Source: an uncultured Clostridium sp. (GTDB lineage Bacteria > Bacillota > Clostridia > Lachnospirales > Lachnospiraceae). Taken from it: a stretch of 64,000 bases of DNA. A program made the position numbers and the translations under genes. Within the stretch, counting starts at the first letter, position 1. The number at the start of each line of letters is the position of its first letter. Location: contig UQTA01000004.1 of the NCBI GenBank assembly GCA_900543885.1, positions 42,778 through 106,777 on the forward strand, read 5' to 3'. Of the stretch, positions 16,315 through 25,057 are shown piece after piece. The notes under the pieces are model-generated. The model ran no database searches. It was not told the DNA's origin and worked only from the letters and a program-made list of their open reading frames with translations.

Positions 16315-17973
16315 ATGAGTGAAAATAAGGACTATATATCTCGTTTGAACAAGGCGAGAAGGAACCGAAATCAGAAATGGGATCCCAGATATATTCTGAT
16401 GGCTCTGGCAGCAGTGGTACTGATCGGGATCATTGTGCTGGCAGTGATAAATGTAAAGTCAGCAGTATCAGGTCGGGTTGCCCGTGGCGGCAGCGAAAAC
16501 GTGATTGACGAGCCGGGAACCGGGCTGGAAGCAGCCAGTGCTTCTAATGCTGCAAGAGAAGAGGAAGAAAAAGCAAAAGAAGAGCAGGAGATACAGGAGG
16601 CTGTTGATGCGTACCAGAATCTGGGTATTGTCCAGGTTTCCGGTTATGTAAATATCCGTGAAACCCCGGATATGAAGGGAAATATCATAGGAAAGATCTC
16701 CGGAGACGGTGCCTGCGAAGTCCTTGGAGAAGAGGGCGAGTGGAGTCATATTACCTCCGGCGGCATTGAAGGTTATATCAGCAGCCAGTACCTGGTAACA
16801 GGAGAGGAAGCAAAAGAACTGGCAAAAGGTCTTGTAAAAAAACGTGCCATTATCATGACAGAAAATGATAATCTGAATATCCGCAGCGGAGCAAGCAAGG
16901 ATTCAGAGATCGTAGGTCAGGCACTTCCGGCAGAGCGTTATGAGGTGCTTTCAGAAGAAGATGGCTGGATCCAGATAAACGGCGGTTATATTTCTGCTGA
17001 TTATTGTGAAGTAAAATATGTCTTAAATGAGGGACGTAAACTGGATCTGAAGGCACAGGCGATTAATCAGTATGATAATCTGGTTATTTTTAAAAAGAGC
17101 GGTTATATGAATGTGCGCAGTACACCGGAAAATAAAGGTGATGATAATGTAATTGGTAAGCTGACCAGTAAGGCAGCCGGTGATATTATTGAGACTGTAG
17201 ATGGCTGGTATAAGATCAAATCCGGTACAGTAACCGGCTATATTGCAGCTGATCCGGAACTGATCGCAACGGGCCAGGAAGCAAAAGACCTGGCAATGCA
17301 GAATGCCGCCCAGATGGCGATCATCACAACAGATGTGTTAAATGTTCGTGTAGAGCCAAATACAGATTCCAAGATCTGGACACAGATCGTCAAAGATGAA
17401 CGTTACCCGGTAGTAGACCAGCAGGATGGCTGGGTACAGATCGACCTGGGTTCTGTAGATGCAGAGGATGGCAGTCAGGATGGAGATGAAAAAGCATATA
17501 TCTCTACCCGTGACAACAATGTAGAAGTCCGTTATGCCTTAAACGAAGCCATTAAGTTTACGCCTTCAAAGGACAATGGCTCCTCCGGCGGCGGTTCCAG
17601 TACAAAGCAGTCCCGACGTTCACAGCTTGTAAATTATGCCCTTCAGTTTGTAGGAAACCGCTACGTATGGGGCGGTACCAGTCTGACCAATGGTGTTGAC
17701 TGTTCCGGCTTTACTATGAGAGTGATGGAAAAATTTGGCGTGTCTCTGCCTCATTATTCCGGTTCTCAGGCCCAGATGGGAAAGAAAGTTACTTCAGCTA
17801 CCATGCAGCCAGGTGATCTGATCTTCTATGCAGGCAGCAACGGAAAGGTAAACCATGTAGCGATCTATATTGGAAATGGCCGTATCGTACACGCAGCCAG
17901 CCGCAGAAGCGGTATTAAAACGTCTACCTGGAATTACCGTACACCGGTAGCGATCCGCAGTATGCTGGATTAA
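16315..17973 (+). CDS. Cell-wall hydrolase with four SH3 domains and an NlpC/P60 domain
   Basis: 552 residues. An N-terminal transmembrane segment (about 23-46) anchors the protein outside the membrane. Four bacterial SH3 repeats follow, each starting with an NIR, NVR or similar core: GYVNIRETP, DNLNIRSGA, GYMNVRSTP and DVLNVRVEP. A Ser/Gly linker leads to the NlpC/P60 peptidase, with catalytic Cys in GVDCSGF, His in VNHVAIYIG and the third polar residue in VHAAS. The family cleaves peptide bonds in the peptidoglycan stem, often D-Glu-mDAP. AGGAG at 16301-16305 precedes the ATG. It is probably involved in wall remodelling, in keeping with the mur, pbp and dap genes in the window. Confidence 0.93.
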   Translation: MSENKDYISRLNKARRNRNQKWDPRYILMALAAVVLIGIIVLAVINVKSAVSGRVARGGSENVIDEPGTGLEAASASNAAREEEEKAKEEQEIQEAVDAYQNLGIVQVSGYVNIRETPDMKGNIIGKISGDGACEVLGEEGEWSHITSGGIEGYISSQYLVTGEEAKELAKGLVKKRAIIMTENDNLNIRSGASKDSEIVGQALPAERYEVLSEEDGWIQINGGYISADYCEVKYVLNEGRKLDLKAQAINQYDNLVIFKKSGYMNVRSTPENKGDDNVIGKLTSKAAGDIIETVDGWYKIKSGTVTGYIAADPELIATGQEAKDLAMQNAAQMAIITTDVLNVRVEPNTDSKIWTQIVKDERYPVVDQQDGWVQIDLGSVDAEDGSQDGDEKAYISTRDNNVEVRYALNEAIKFTPSKDNGSSGGGSSTKQSRRSQLVNYALQFVGNRYVWGGTSLTNGVDCSGFTMRVMEKFGVSLPHYSGSQAQMGKKVTSATMQPGDLIFYAGSNGKVNHVAIYIGNGRIVHAASRRSGIKTSTWNYRTPVAIRSMLD

Positions 17974-17997
17974 TAAATAAAATATATAAAAACAGGA

Positions 17998-18050
17998 AAG
18001 ACTGTCCTTATGCAGCCGTTAATACCGGCACAGAAAGGACGGTCTTTTTT
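17998..18050 (+). terminator. Terminator that abuts the tepA start codon
   Basis: AAGACTGTCCTT (17998-18009) pairs with AAGGACGGTCTT (18035-18046), with one T-G pair, and the T-run ends at 18050. The next ATG is at 18051, and its only Shine-Dalgarno candidate (AAGGA, 18035-18039) is the right arm of the stem. Confidence 0.8.
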
Positions 18051-18809
18051 ATGAGTAAAAATCAGAAAGATAAGAAAGAAATAAAACGGGATGATAACGG
18101 GATAGTGGGAGATCAGGAGAGGAAAATACAGGAAAAAGAGATTGAAGAGAAGGAAGATGCCCATCTGAAAAACTGGGGTCAGATGACTTTAGAGGGAAAT
18201 GAGGGGAAACGGCGGATCCATCTGCTGTCTATTATCGGAGAAGTGGAAGGGCATGAAAATGCTTCGGGAAATACCAAGACAACGAAATATGATCATGTGC
18301 TGCCGGCTCTGGCCCGGATCGAAGATGATTCGGCCATTGAAGGGATGCTGGTTCTTTTAAATACATCCGGCGGTGATGTGGATGCCGGACTTGCCATTGC
18401 GGAAATGATCGCATCCATGAGTATCCCGGTAGTTTCTCTGGTTTTAGGAGGAAGCCATTCCATCGGTGTGCCCCTGGCTGTAGCTTCTGACTATTCTTTT
18501 ATTGTGCCTTCCGGCACTATGATGGTCCATCCGGTGCGTATGAGCGGTATGGTGATCGGTACAGCGCAGACCTATGAATATTTTGAAATGATCCAGGACC
18601 GGATCCTGAATTTTGTATCCACTCATGCAGATATTGCCTATGATCAGCTGCGGGCATTGATGCATAACACAAAAATGCTTACAAGGGATTTAGGGACAGT
18701 GCTGGTTGGTCAGGAAGCGGTAGACGCAGGGCTTATTAATGAAGTGGGAGGTATCAGGGAAGCATTAAAAAAGTTGTATGAAATGATCGATGAAAAACAG
18801 GGGTTTTAA
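18051..18809 (+). CDS. tepA: TepA-type ClpP-like serine protease
   Basis: 252 residues: a charged Lys/Glu-rich N-terminal region of about 45 residues, then a ClpP/crotonase fold of the TepA (translocation-enhancing protein) family. The nucleophile Ser lies in LGGSHSIGVPLA, replacing the ASMG of ClpP, and the His in MMVHPVRMSG. The substrate-contact loop is NTSGGDVDAGLAIAEMIA. In B. subtilis the homologue sits next to spoIIIE, and the same linkage is kept here with ftsK at 20001. The start codon directly follows a terminator hairpin and has no free ribosome binding site, so expression may depend on read-through or hairpin opening. Confidence 0.9.
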   Translation: MSKNQKDKKEIKRDDNGIVGDQERKIQEKEIEEKEDAHLKNWGQMTLEGNEGKRRIHLLSIIGEVEGHENASGNTKTTKYDHVLPALARIEDDSAIEGMLVLLNTSGGDVDAGLAIAEMIASMSIPVVSLVLGGSHSIGVPLAVASDYSFIVPSGTMMVHPVRMSGMVIGTAQTYEYFEMIQDRILNFVSTHADIAYDQLRALMHNTKMLTRDLGTVLVGQEAVDAGLINEVGGIREALKKLYEMIDEKQGF

Positions 18810-18897
18810 TTTTTAACAGGGCAGTGTAAACTATAAAGAGAAAGTCATTAGCCTGTGAATGTATGGTAAACGAGAATCAGGCAAAGGGGAGGACAAA

Positions 18898-19836
18898 ATG
18901 AAAATTTTTGATTTACACTGCGATACCATTGAAGCATTAAAAAAACATGGTGAAACCTTTGATAACAGCACTACACAGTTTACAATGAAGGGGCAGGAAA
19001 AGCTGGAAAAAGCAGTACAGTTTCTGGCTGTATGGCTGCCGGATCATTTAAGAGGCCAGGAAGCTGTGGATTTTACCAACGGATATTATGAATATATGAC
19101 AGAGGCGCTGCAGAAGGTTTCAGACCGGGCGGCGCTGGTAGAAGATATGTCTGATCTGGATCCTATTTTAAAAGAAGGAAAATGGGCTTTTATCCGTTCC
19201 ATTGAAAGCGGTGCAGCACTGGGCGGAAAACTGGAAAATGTGGATCATTTTGCAAAATTAAATTTCAAAATGATGACACTGACCTGGAATGGGATCAATG
19301 AGTTGGGAAGCGGTTCCCAATCGGAAATGGGGCTTACAGACTTTGGAAAAGCAGTTGTCCGCCGTATGGAAAAAGTGGGGATGGTCGTGGATTGTTCCCA
19401 TTTAAATGATGCAGGTTTTGAGGATCTGTTAAACTGCTCTGCAAAGCCTTTTGTTGCTTCTCATTCTAATTTAAGGTCTTTATGCAGCCACAGCCGCAAT
19501 CTGAGGGAAGATCAGTTTAAGGAGATCGTGGCAAGAGGAGGACTTTGCGGCATCAATATCTATTCCAAATTTTTAACAGAGCCGGATGATCTGGGAGCAG
19601 GTCAGAAGGAACAGCTGCTGCGGCTTATTGACCGGATGTTAGAGCTGGGAGGTGAAGATGTGATCGCCTGGGGTATGGATCTGGATGGCGGTGTCACCTG
19701 TGACCCGTCCATAGGAACTCCTTATGGTGCAGCTGCTTATGGGGAATATCTGGTGAAACATGGGATCAGCCGGAAAGTAGTGGATAAACTGTCCTTTGAC
19801 AATGCATATCGGTTTTTTACGGAAAATCTTTCATAA
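18898..19836 (+). CDS. Membrane dipeptidase family (M19) peptidase
   Basis: 312-residue zinc dipeptidase of the renal dipeptidase family. Metal ligands are the HxD in FDLHCDT (residues about 4-8), Glu in RSIESGAALGG, His in DCSHLND and His in VASHSNLRSLCSHSRN; the Asp region is WGMDLDGGVTCD. Family members hydrolyse dipeptides, including those with a D-residue at the C-terminus. GGGGAGG at 18886-18892 fixes the start at 18898; the longer frame lacks a binding site. It is a single gene between tepA and ftsK. Confidence 0.92.
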   Translation: MKIFDLHCDTIEALKKHGETFDNSTTQFTMKGQEKLEKAVQFLAVWLPDHLRGQEAVDFTNGYYEYMTEALQKVSDRAALVEDMSDLDPILKEGKWAFIRSIESGAALGGKLENVDHFAKLNFKMMTLTWNGINELGSGSQSEMGLTDFGKAVVRRMEKVGMVVDCSHLNDAGFEDLLNCSAKPFVASHSNLRSLCSHSRNLREDQFKEIVARGGLCGINIYSKFLTEPDDLGAGQKEQLLRLIDRMLELGGEDVIAWGMDLDGGVTCDPSIGTPYGAAAYGEYLVKHGISRKVVDKLSFDNAYRFFTENLS

Positions 19837-19901
19837 GGCTTTCAGGGATGTTTGCATTACTGTACATAGGTCAGCCCGCTGGTTAGGAAAGCTCAAAAAC
19901 G

Positions 19902-19930
19902 TTGCAATTCTTAAGAATTTTTTGTATACT
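19902..19930 (+). promoter_or_regulatory. Promoter of ftsK with a palindromic spacer
   Basis: TTGCAA (19902-19907) and TATACT (19925-19930) are separated by 17 bp. The 14-bp perfect palindrome AATTCTTAAGAATT (19906-19919) fills most of the spacer, so a repressor bound there would block RNA polymerase. Confidence 0.72.
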
Positions 19931-20000
19931 GTTAATAGTCCTTATTTTTAAAGAACATATGTTCTTGAAGGCGAGGCATGAAAATAGGAGGCTATGATCT

Positions 20001-23000
20001 GTGGCTGATTCAGTAAAGAAACAACAGGGGAAAACGGGAAAACCAGGGAGACCAAGGGGAAGTACCGCGAAAAAAGAGACAACAGGAAGCAGCAGAGGGA
20101 AAAAACAGGGAAATACTTCTACAGGAAAGAACAGTTCTTCCAGACGGGTACAGGAACCGGTCTATGAAGAAGATGATATGGGATTTATGAAGGCGGAAGT
20201 GATCATTATCTGTTCTTTTGCAGTTGCGATCCTTTTATTTTTAAGCAATTTTGGTTTGTGCGGTATTGTAGGTGAGATATTAAAGAGCGTGCAGTTAGGT
20301 TTGTTTGGCATTTTAGGTTATTTGCTGCCGCTGCTTATTTTTGTAGGAACCTGCTTTCATTTATCAAACCAGGGAAATATCCATGCAGCTATTAAATTAG
20401 GAGCTGTGATCGGCACTATGATCACACTTTGCGGGTTATTCCAGCTGCTTTTTGGAAAGATGCCTCAGGATGGTTCCATTACTCAGTTCTATATAGATGG
20501 GGCAGCAGGAGGCGCAGGAGGCGGACTGGTAGGCGGAGCATTAGCTTCAACTCTTATGTTTTTCGTAGGAAGAGCAGGCGCATATCTTGTATTTCTGGTA
20601 CTTCTTATTATATGTATGGTATGTATTACCGGAAAGTCCTTTGTATCTGCGGTAAAGCAGGGCAGCGGCCGGGCATATCAGTATGCAAGAGAAGATATGG
20701 ACAGACGAAAAGAGATCCATGCTCAGCGAGCAGAAGAGAGGAAACTCTTACGGGAAGAGCAGAGAGTCCGCGGAGTCAACTTAAATGCCACCAGGCTGAC
20801 GGCGATGGAAGAGGGCAGACGTCCTGTGCCGGAAGATGCACAGTATGATGAAGAAGCTTTCCAGAAAGAATTAACCGGAGAACCGGCAGCAGCTGGTAAA
20901 AAGGTTCCGGAAAACAAATCGATTGACGAAGCCGGATATGCAGATCTTTTAGAGGATGAGCAGGAAGATGGGGCAGAGGGACGCATAAAAGAAAAGCCGT
21001 CTGCTACGGGTAAAAACAGAGTTATTTATGAAGAAGAGGAAGAAATGCCTTCCCCGGCAGATGAGTTCAGAGGGCGGATCCAGATGCCGGCCGGTTATGA
21101 CAAGCCTAAGGATGAGGCTCAGGCTCTGGCAGATGAGCTGGAAGCCCAGTATGAGACCATTCACGTTCCAAAAGACAGAAGAACTTTAGAGGAAATGGAG
21201 ATCCCGGCACCTGATTTTACTTCAGGCCGGGCAACTGCCTGGGAACAGAAGGTATCTGCTGTTTCAGGAAATCCTGTGCAGGAAGAAGAACCAGTTCCCA
21301 AGGAACTTCATACAGTGCCTGTAGACGATACGCCATGGGATGAGGATCTTTCAGAAGAAACAGTCAGTCTGTCTGATATTGAAAGAGAAAATGATACAGA
21401 AGCTGTATATGATACTTGCGAGAAAGATACATATGAGCATCATGACTATGAGAAAAATACTCATGATTTCGAAATGACAAACAATGAGGAAAAAGCTCAT
21501 GAAGTAAATGCCGATATAGAGGATGATACAGAGGAAGAATCTCCATGGGATCCAAAACCGGATGCTACAGCTGCTCCTGACCCTTTCATGGCGGCATCCG
21601 GCGCAATTTATGTTCCGGAAGCCAAAAAACAGGTGGTGACTGCGTCAGGAAAAGTGATCGAGACAGAGACGGATCTGCTGAAGAAAAAGTTAGAAAGTAC
21701 ACGGGCGGCAGAGGCAGCAGCTTCTGCACCGAAGCCAGATCCATTTATGGCACCAAGATCATCCAATGTGAAAGCAACGATCACAGAGTCAGATGGTGAG
21801 TCGGCAGAATCAGTTGCACAGGAGATCGCAAAAAAGGAGCCGGAAAAAGAATACATATTCCCGCCGACAGATCTGTTAAAGAAGCCGGTGCGCAATGAGA
21901 ATGCTTTTTCTGAAGATGAATACAAGGCTACAGCCATTAAATTACAGCAGACGCTGCACAATTTTGGAGTAGGTGTCACTGTTACCAATATCAGCTGCGG
22001 ACCTTCTGTTACCCGGTATGAGCTTTTGCCGGAGCAGGGCGTAAAGGTCAGCAAGATCGTAGGTCTTACAGACGATATCAAGCTGAGCCTTGCAGCAGCG
22101 GATATCCGTATTGAGGCGCCGATCCCAGGCAAGTCTGCAGTAGGTATTGAGGTACCAAATAAAGAGAATAATATTGTATATTTAAGAGAGCTTCTGGATT
22201 CTGATTCCTTTAAGAACCATAAATCCCGCCTTGCTTTTGCTGTTGGTAAGGACATTGGCGGACAGGTAGTTGTTACAGATATTGCCAAGATGCCCCATCT
22301 TCTGATCGCAGGTGCTACGGGTTCCGGTAAATCTGTATGTATCAACACCCTGATCATGAGCATTATCTTTAAATCTGATCCAAAGGATGTAAAGATGATC
22401 ATGGTAGACCCGAAGGTAGTAGAATTAAGTGTATACAATGGTATCCCGCATCTGCTCATCCCGGTGGTTACAGACCCGAAGAAGGCTTCAGGGGCTTTAA
22501 ACTGGGCGGTTGCAGAAATGACAGACCGTTACAAGAAGTTTGCAGACTGCAATGTAAGAGACTTAAAGGGTTACAATGAAAAAATAGACAAGCTGGCGGA
22601 TATACCGGATGATAAAAAGCCAAAGAAACTGCCTCAGATCGTTATTATCATCGATGAGTTAGCAGACCTTATGATGGTAGCGCCAGGTGAAGTGGAAGAT
22701 TCTATCTGCCGTCTGGCCCAGTTGGCCCGTGCTGCTGGTATCCATCTGGTGATCGCGACACAGAGACCGTCTGTGAATGTTATCACCGGCCTGATCAAGG
22801 CAAACGTTCCGTCACGAATTGCATTTGCTGTTTCTTCCGGTGTTGATTCCCGAACCATCATCGATATGAACGGTGCAGAAAAACTTCTTGGAAAGGGCGA
22901 TATGCTCTTTTATCCGGCAGGTTTCCCGAAACCTCAGCGTGTTCAGGGCGCTTTTGTATCTGATGAGGAAGTGGGACGGGTCGTAGAATTTTTAACAGAA

Positions 23001-23306
23001 CAGGGTCTGACAGCCCAGTACAGTGAAGATGTGATAAGCCGTGTGGCTGCGCCTGCTTCTGATGGCGGAAGTTCCTCAGCCGGACGGGATGAATATTTTG
23101 CTCAGGCAGGTAAATTTATCATAGAAAAAGACAAAGCATCCATCGGTATGCTTCAGAGAGTCTTTAAGATCGGCTTTAACCGTGCGGCCCGTATTATGGA
23201 TCAGCTGGCAGAAGCCGGAGTAGTAGGAGAAGAAGAAGGAACCAAACCAAGAAAAGTGTTAATGAGCCCGGAGCAGTTTGAAGAGCTGCTTGAACAGGGA
23301 AGATAA
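20001..23306 (+). CDS. ftsK: FtsK/SpoIIIE-family DNA translocase
   Basis: 1101 residues. A basic N-terminal tail leads to four transmembrane helices (about residues 60-205), then a long acidic linker (about 230-640), then the RecA-like motor with Walker A GATGSGKSV near residue 770 and Walker B IIIDELADLMM. The C-terminal winged-helix gamma domain (FNRAARIMDQLAEAGVVG) recognises orienting DNA sequences. It pumps chromosomal DNA through the division or sporulation septum. The start is GTG at 20001, set by AGGAGG at 19986-19991; the nearer ATG at 19994 terminates within five codons. The linker of about 400 residues is long for a Firmicute homologue. Vegetative FtsK and sporulation SpoIIIE roles cannot be separated here. 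Confidence 0.95.
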   Translation: MADSVKKQQGKTGKPGRPRGSTAKKETTGSSRGKKQGNTSTGKNSSSRRVQEPVYEEDDMGFMKAEVIIICSFAVAILLFLSNFGLCGIVGEILKSVQLGLFGILGYLLPLLIFVGTCFHLSNQGNIHAAIKLGAVIGTMITLCGLFQLLFGKMPQDGSITQFYIDGAAGGAGGGLVGGALASTLMFFVGRAGAYLVFLVLLIICMVCITGKSFVSAVKQGSGRAYQYAREDMDRRKEIHAQRAEERKLLREEQRVRGVNLNATRLTAMEEGRRPVPEDAQYDEEAFQKELTGEPAAAGKKVPENKSIDEAGYADLLEDEQEDGAEGRIKEKPSATGKNRVIYEEEEEMPSPADEFRGRIQMPAGYDKPKDEAQALADELEAQYETIHVPKDRRTLEEMEIPAPDFTSGRATAWEQKVSAVSGNPVQEEEPVPKELHTVPVDDTPWDEDLSEETVSLSDIERENDTEAVYDTCEKDTYEHHDYEKNTHDFEMTNNEEKAHEVNADIEDDTEEESPWDPKPDATAAPDPFMAASGAIYVPEAKKQVVTASGKVIETETDLLKKKLESTRAAEAAASAPKPDPFMAPRSSNVKATITESDGESAESVAQEIAKKEPEKEYIFPPTDLLKKPVRNENAFSEDEYKATAIKLQQTLHNFGVGVTVTNISCGPSVTRYELLPEQGVKVSKIVGLTDDIKLSLAAADIRIEAPIPGKSAVGIEVPNKENNIVYLRELLDSDSFKNHKSRLAFAVGKDIGGQVVVTDIAKMPHLLIAGATGSGKSVCINTLIMSIIFKSDPKDVKMIMVDPKVVELSVYNGIPHLLIPVVTDPKKASGALNWAVAEMTDRYKKFADCNVRDLKGYNEKIDKLADIPDDKKPKKLPQIVIIIDELADLMMVAPGEVEDSICRLAQLARAAGIHLVIATQRPSVNVITGLIKANVPSRIAFAVSSGVDSRTIIDMNGAEKLLGKGDMLFYPAGFPKPQRVQGAFVSDEEVGRVVEFLTEQGLTAQYSEDVISRVAAPASDGGSSSAGRDEYFAQAGKFIIEKDKASIGMLQRVFKIGFNRAARIMDQLAEAGVVGEEEGTKPRKVLMSPEQFEELLEQGR

Positions 23307-23327
23307 TTCATCAAGGAGGAAGTACTT

Positions 23328-24995
23328 ATGAAAACAGATATTGAGATCGCACAGGAAGCGGTAATGCAGCCAATTAAGGAAGTGGCAGCCAACTATGGCA
23401 TTGGAGAGGATGATCTGGAGCTTTATGGAAAATATAAGGCAAAGCTTACAGATGATCTGTGGGAAAAGGTAAAAGACCGTCCAGATGGCAAGCTGGTCCT
23501 GGTAACCGCTATTAATCCGACTCCGACCGGTGAAGGAAAGACAACCATCACTGTAGGACTGGGAGAAGCATTTGGAAAGATGGGCAAAAATGCCATTATC
23601 GCTTTAAGAGAACCTTCTCTGGGACCTTGCTTCGGCATCAAAGGCGGAGCAGCAGGCGGCGGCTATGCACAGGTACTTCCTATGGAAGATCTGAACCTTC
23701 ATTTTACAGGAGACTTCCATGCTATTACATCAGCCAATAACCTGTTAGCAGCCCTTCTTGATAATCACATCCAGCAGGGAAATGCCCTTGGCATTGATCC
23801 AAGACAGATCCTCTGGAAACGCTGTCTGGATATGAACGACAGAGTGCTTAGAAATGTAGTGGTTGGACTTGGGGCAAAGGCTGACGGCATGGTACGTGAG
23901 GATCATTTTGTGATCACCGTTGCATCTGAGATCATGGCGATCCTTTGCCTTGCAAATGATATGGATGATTTAAAAGAACGCCTTGGAAAGATCATTGTTG
24001 CTTACAATTTTGCAGGAGAGCCTGTAACAGCAGCAGATCTTCATGCAGTTGGTTCCATGGCAGCTTTACTGAAGGATGCCTTAAAGCCAAATATGATCCA
24101 GACTTTGGAGCATACAGGTGCCTTAGTACACGGCGGACCATTTGCAAATATCGCACATGGATGCAACAGTGTACGTGCTACCAAGACGGCTTTAAAACTT
24201 TGTGATATTGTTGTTACAGAAGCAGGATTTGGCGCAGATCTGGGTGCAGAGAAATTTATGGATATCAAGTGCCGCAAAGCAGGCATTCATCCGGATGCAG
24301 TGGTGTTAGTGGCAACTGTAAGAGCTTTGAAATACAATGGCGGCGTTCCAAAGGATCAGCTTTCTGAGGAAAATCTGGATGCTTTAAAGAGAGGCATCGT
24401 AAATCTGGAGAAGCATATTGAAAATATCCAGAAATTCGGAGTTCCGGTAGTTGTTACCTTAAACTCCTTCATAACAGACACAGAAGCAGAGTATGCTTAT
24501 ATCAAGCGCTTCTGCGAAGAAAGAGGCTGCGAGTTTGCTCTGGCTGAAGTATGGGCAAAGGGAGGCGAAGGCGGCATCGCTTTAGCTGAAAAGGTATTAA
24601 ATACTCTGGAAAACAAGAGAGGAAACTTTAAGCCGATCTATGCAGACGAGATGCCATTAAAAGAGAAGATCAGAACCATTGCTTCTGAGATTTACGGAGC
24701 AGACGGCGTTTCCTATGCACCGGCAGCTTCTAAGGCATTAAAACGTATTGAAGAAATGGGCTTTGGTGATCTGCCTGTATGTATGGCAAAGACTCAGTAT
24801 TCTCTGTCTGATGACCAGACAAAACTGGGAAGGCCATCTGGCTTTACCATTAATGTAAGAGATGCCTATGTCTGTGCCGGTGCTGGCTTTGTAGTAGTTC
24901 TGACCGGTTCCATCATGACTATGCCGGGACTTCCAAAGAAACCGGCAGCAGAAGGCATTGATGTAGTAAACGGAAAGATTACCGGTCTGTTCTAA
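23328..24995 (+). CDS. fhs: Formate-tetrahydrofolate ligase
   Basis: 555 residues, the full length of the family. It makes 10-formyl-THF from formate, THF and ATP, supplying C1 units for purines and, in acetogens, the methyl branch of the Wood-Ljungdahl pathway. The ATP loop is TPTGEGKTTITVGLGEAFG near residue 65, and LREPSLGPCFGIKGGAAGGGYAQV is the highly conserved neighbour. AGGAGG precedes the ATG. It lies 21 nt after ftsK with no terminator between, so partial co-transcription is possible. No other Wood-Ljungdahl gene is in this window. Confidence 0.97.
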   Translation: MKTDIEIAQEAVMQPIKEVAANYGIGEDDLELYGKYKAKLTDDLWEKVKDRPDGKLVLVTAINPTPTGEGKTTITVGLGEAFGKMGKNAIIALREPSLGPCFGIKGGAAGGGYAQVLPMEDLNLHFTGDFHAITSANNLLAALLDNHIQQGNALGIDPRQILWKRCLDMNDRVLRNVVVGLGAKADGMVREDHFVITVASEIMAILCLANDMDDLKERLGKIIVAYNFAGEPVTAADLHAVGSMAALLKDALKPNMIQTLEHTGALVHGGPFANIAHGCNSVRATKTALKLCDIVVTEAGFGADLGAEKFMDIKCRKAGIHPDAVVLVATVRALKYNGGVPKDQLSEENLDALKRGIVNLEKHIENIQKFGVPVVVTLNSFITDTEAEYAYIKRFCEERGCEFALAEVWAKGGEGGIALAEKVLNTLENKRGNFKPIYADEMPLKEKIRTIASEIYGADGVSYAPAASKALKRIEEMGFGDLPVCMAKTQYSLSDDQTKLGRPSGFTINVRDAYVCAGAGFVVVLTGSIMTMPGLPKKPAAEGIDVVNGKITGLF

Positions 24996-25057
24996 AAAGA
25001 TGGATCCCTGCTTTAGGGGATTTCCGGCAAATATAGCAGAAACAGAGGTTTAAAAGC

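Noticed and set aside
21608..22459. Long minus-strand frame of 283 codons in ftsK
   Set aside because: It is a codon-bias shadow of the FtsK motor domain, which is unambiguous on the plus strand.
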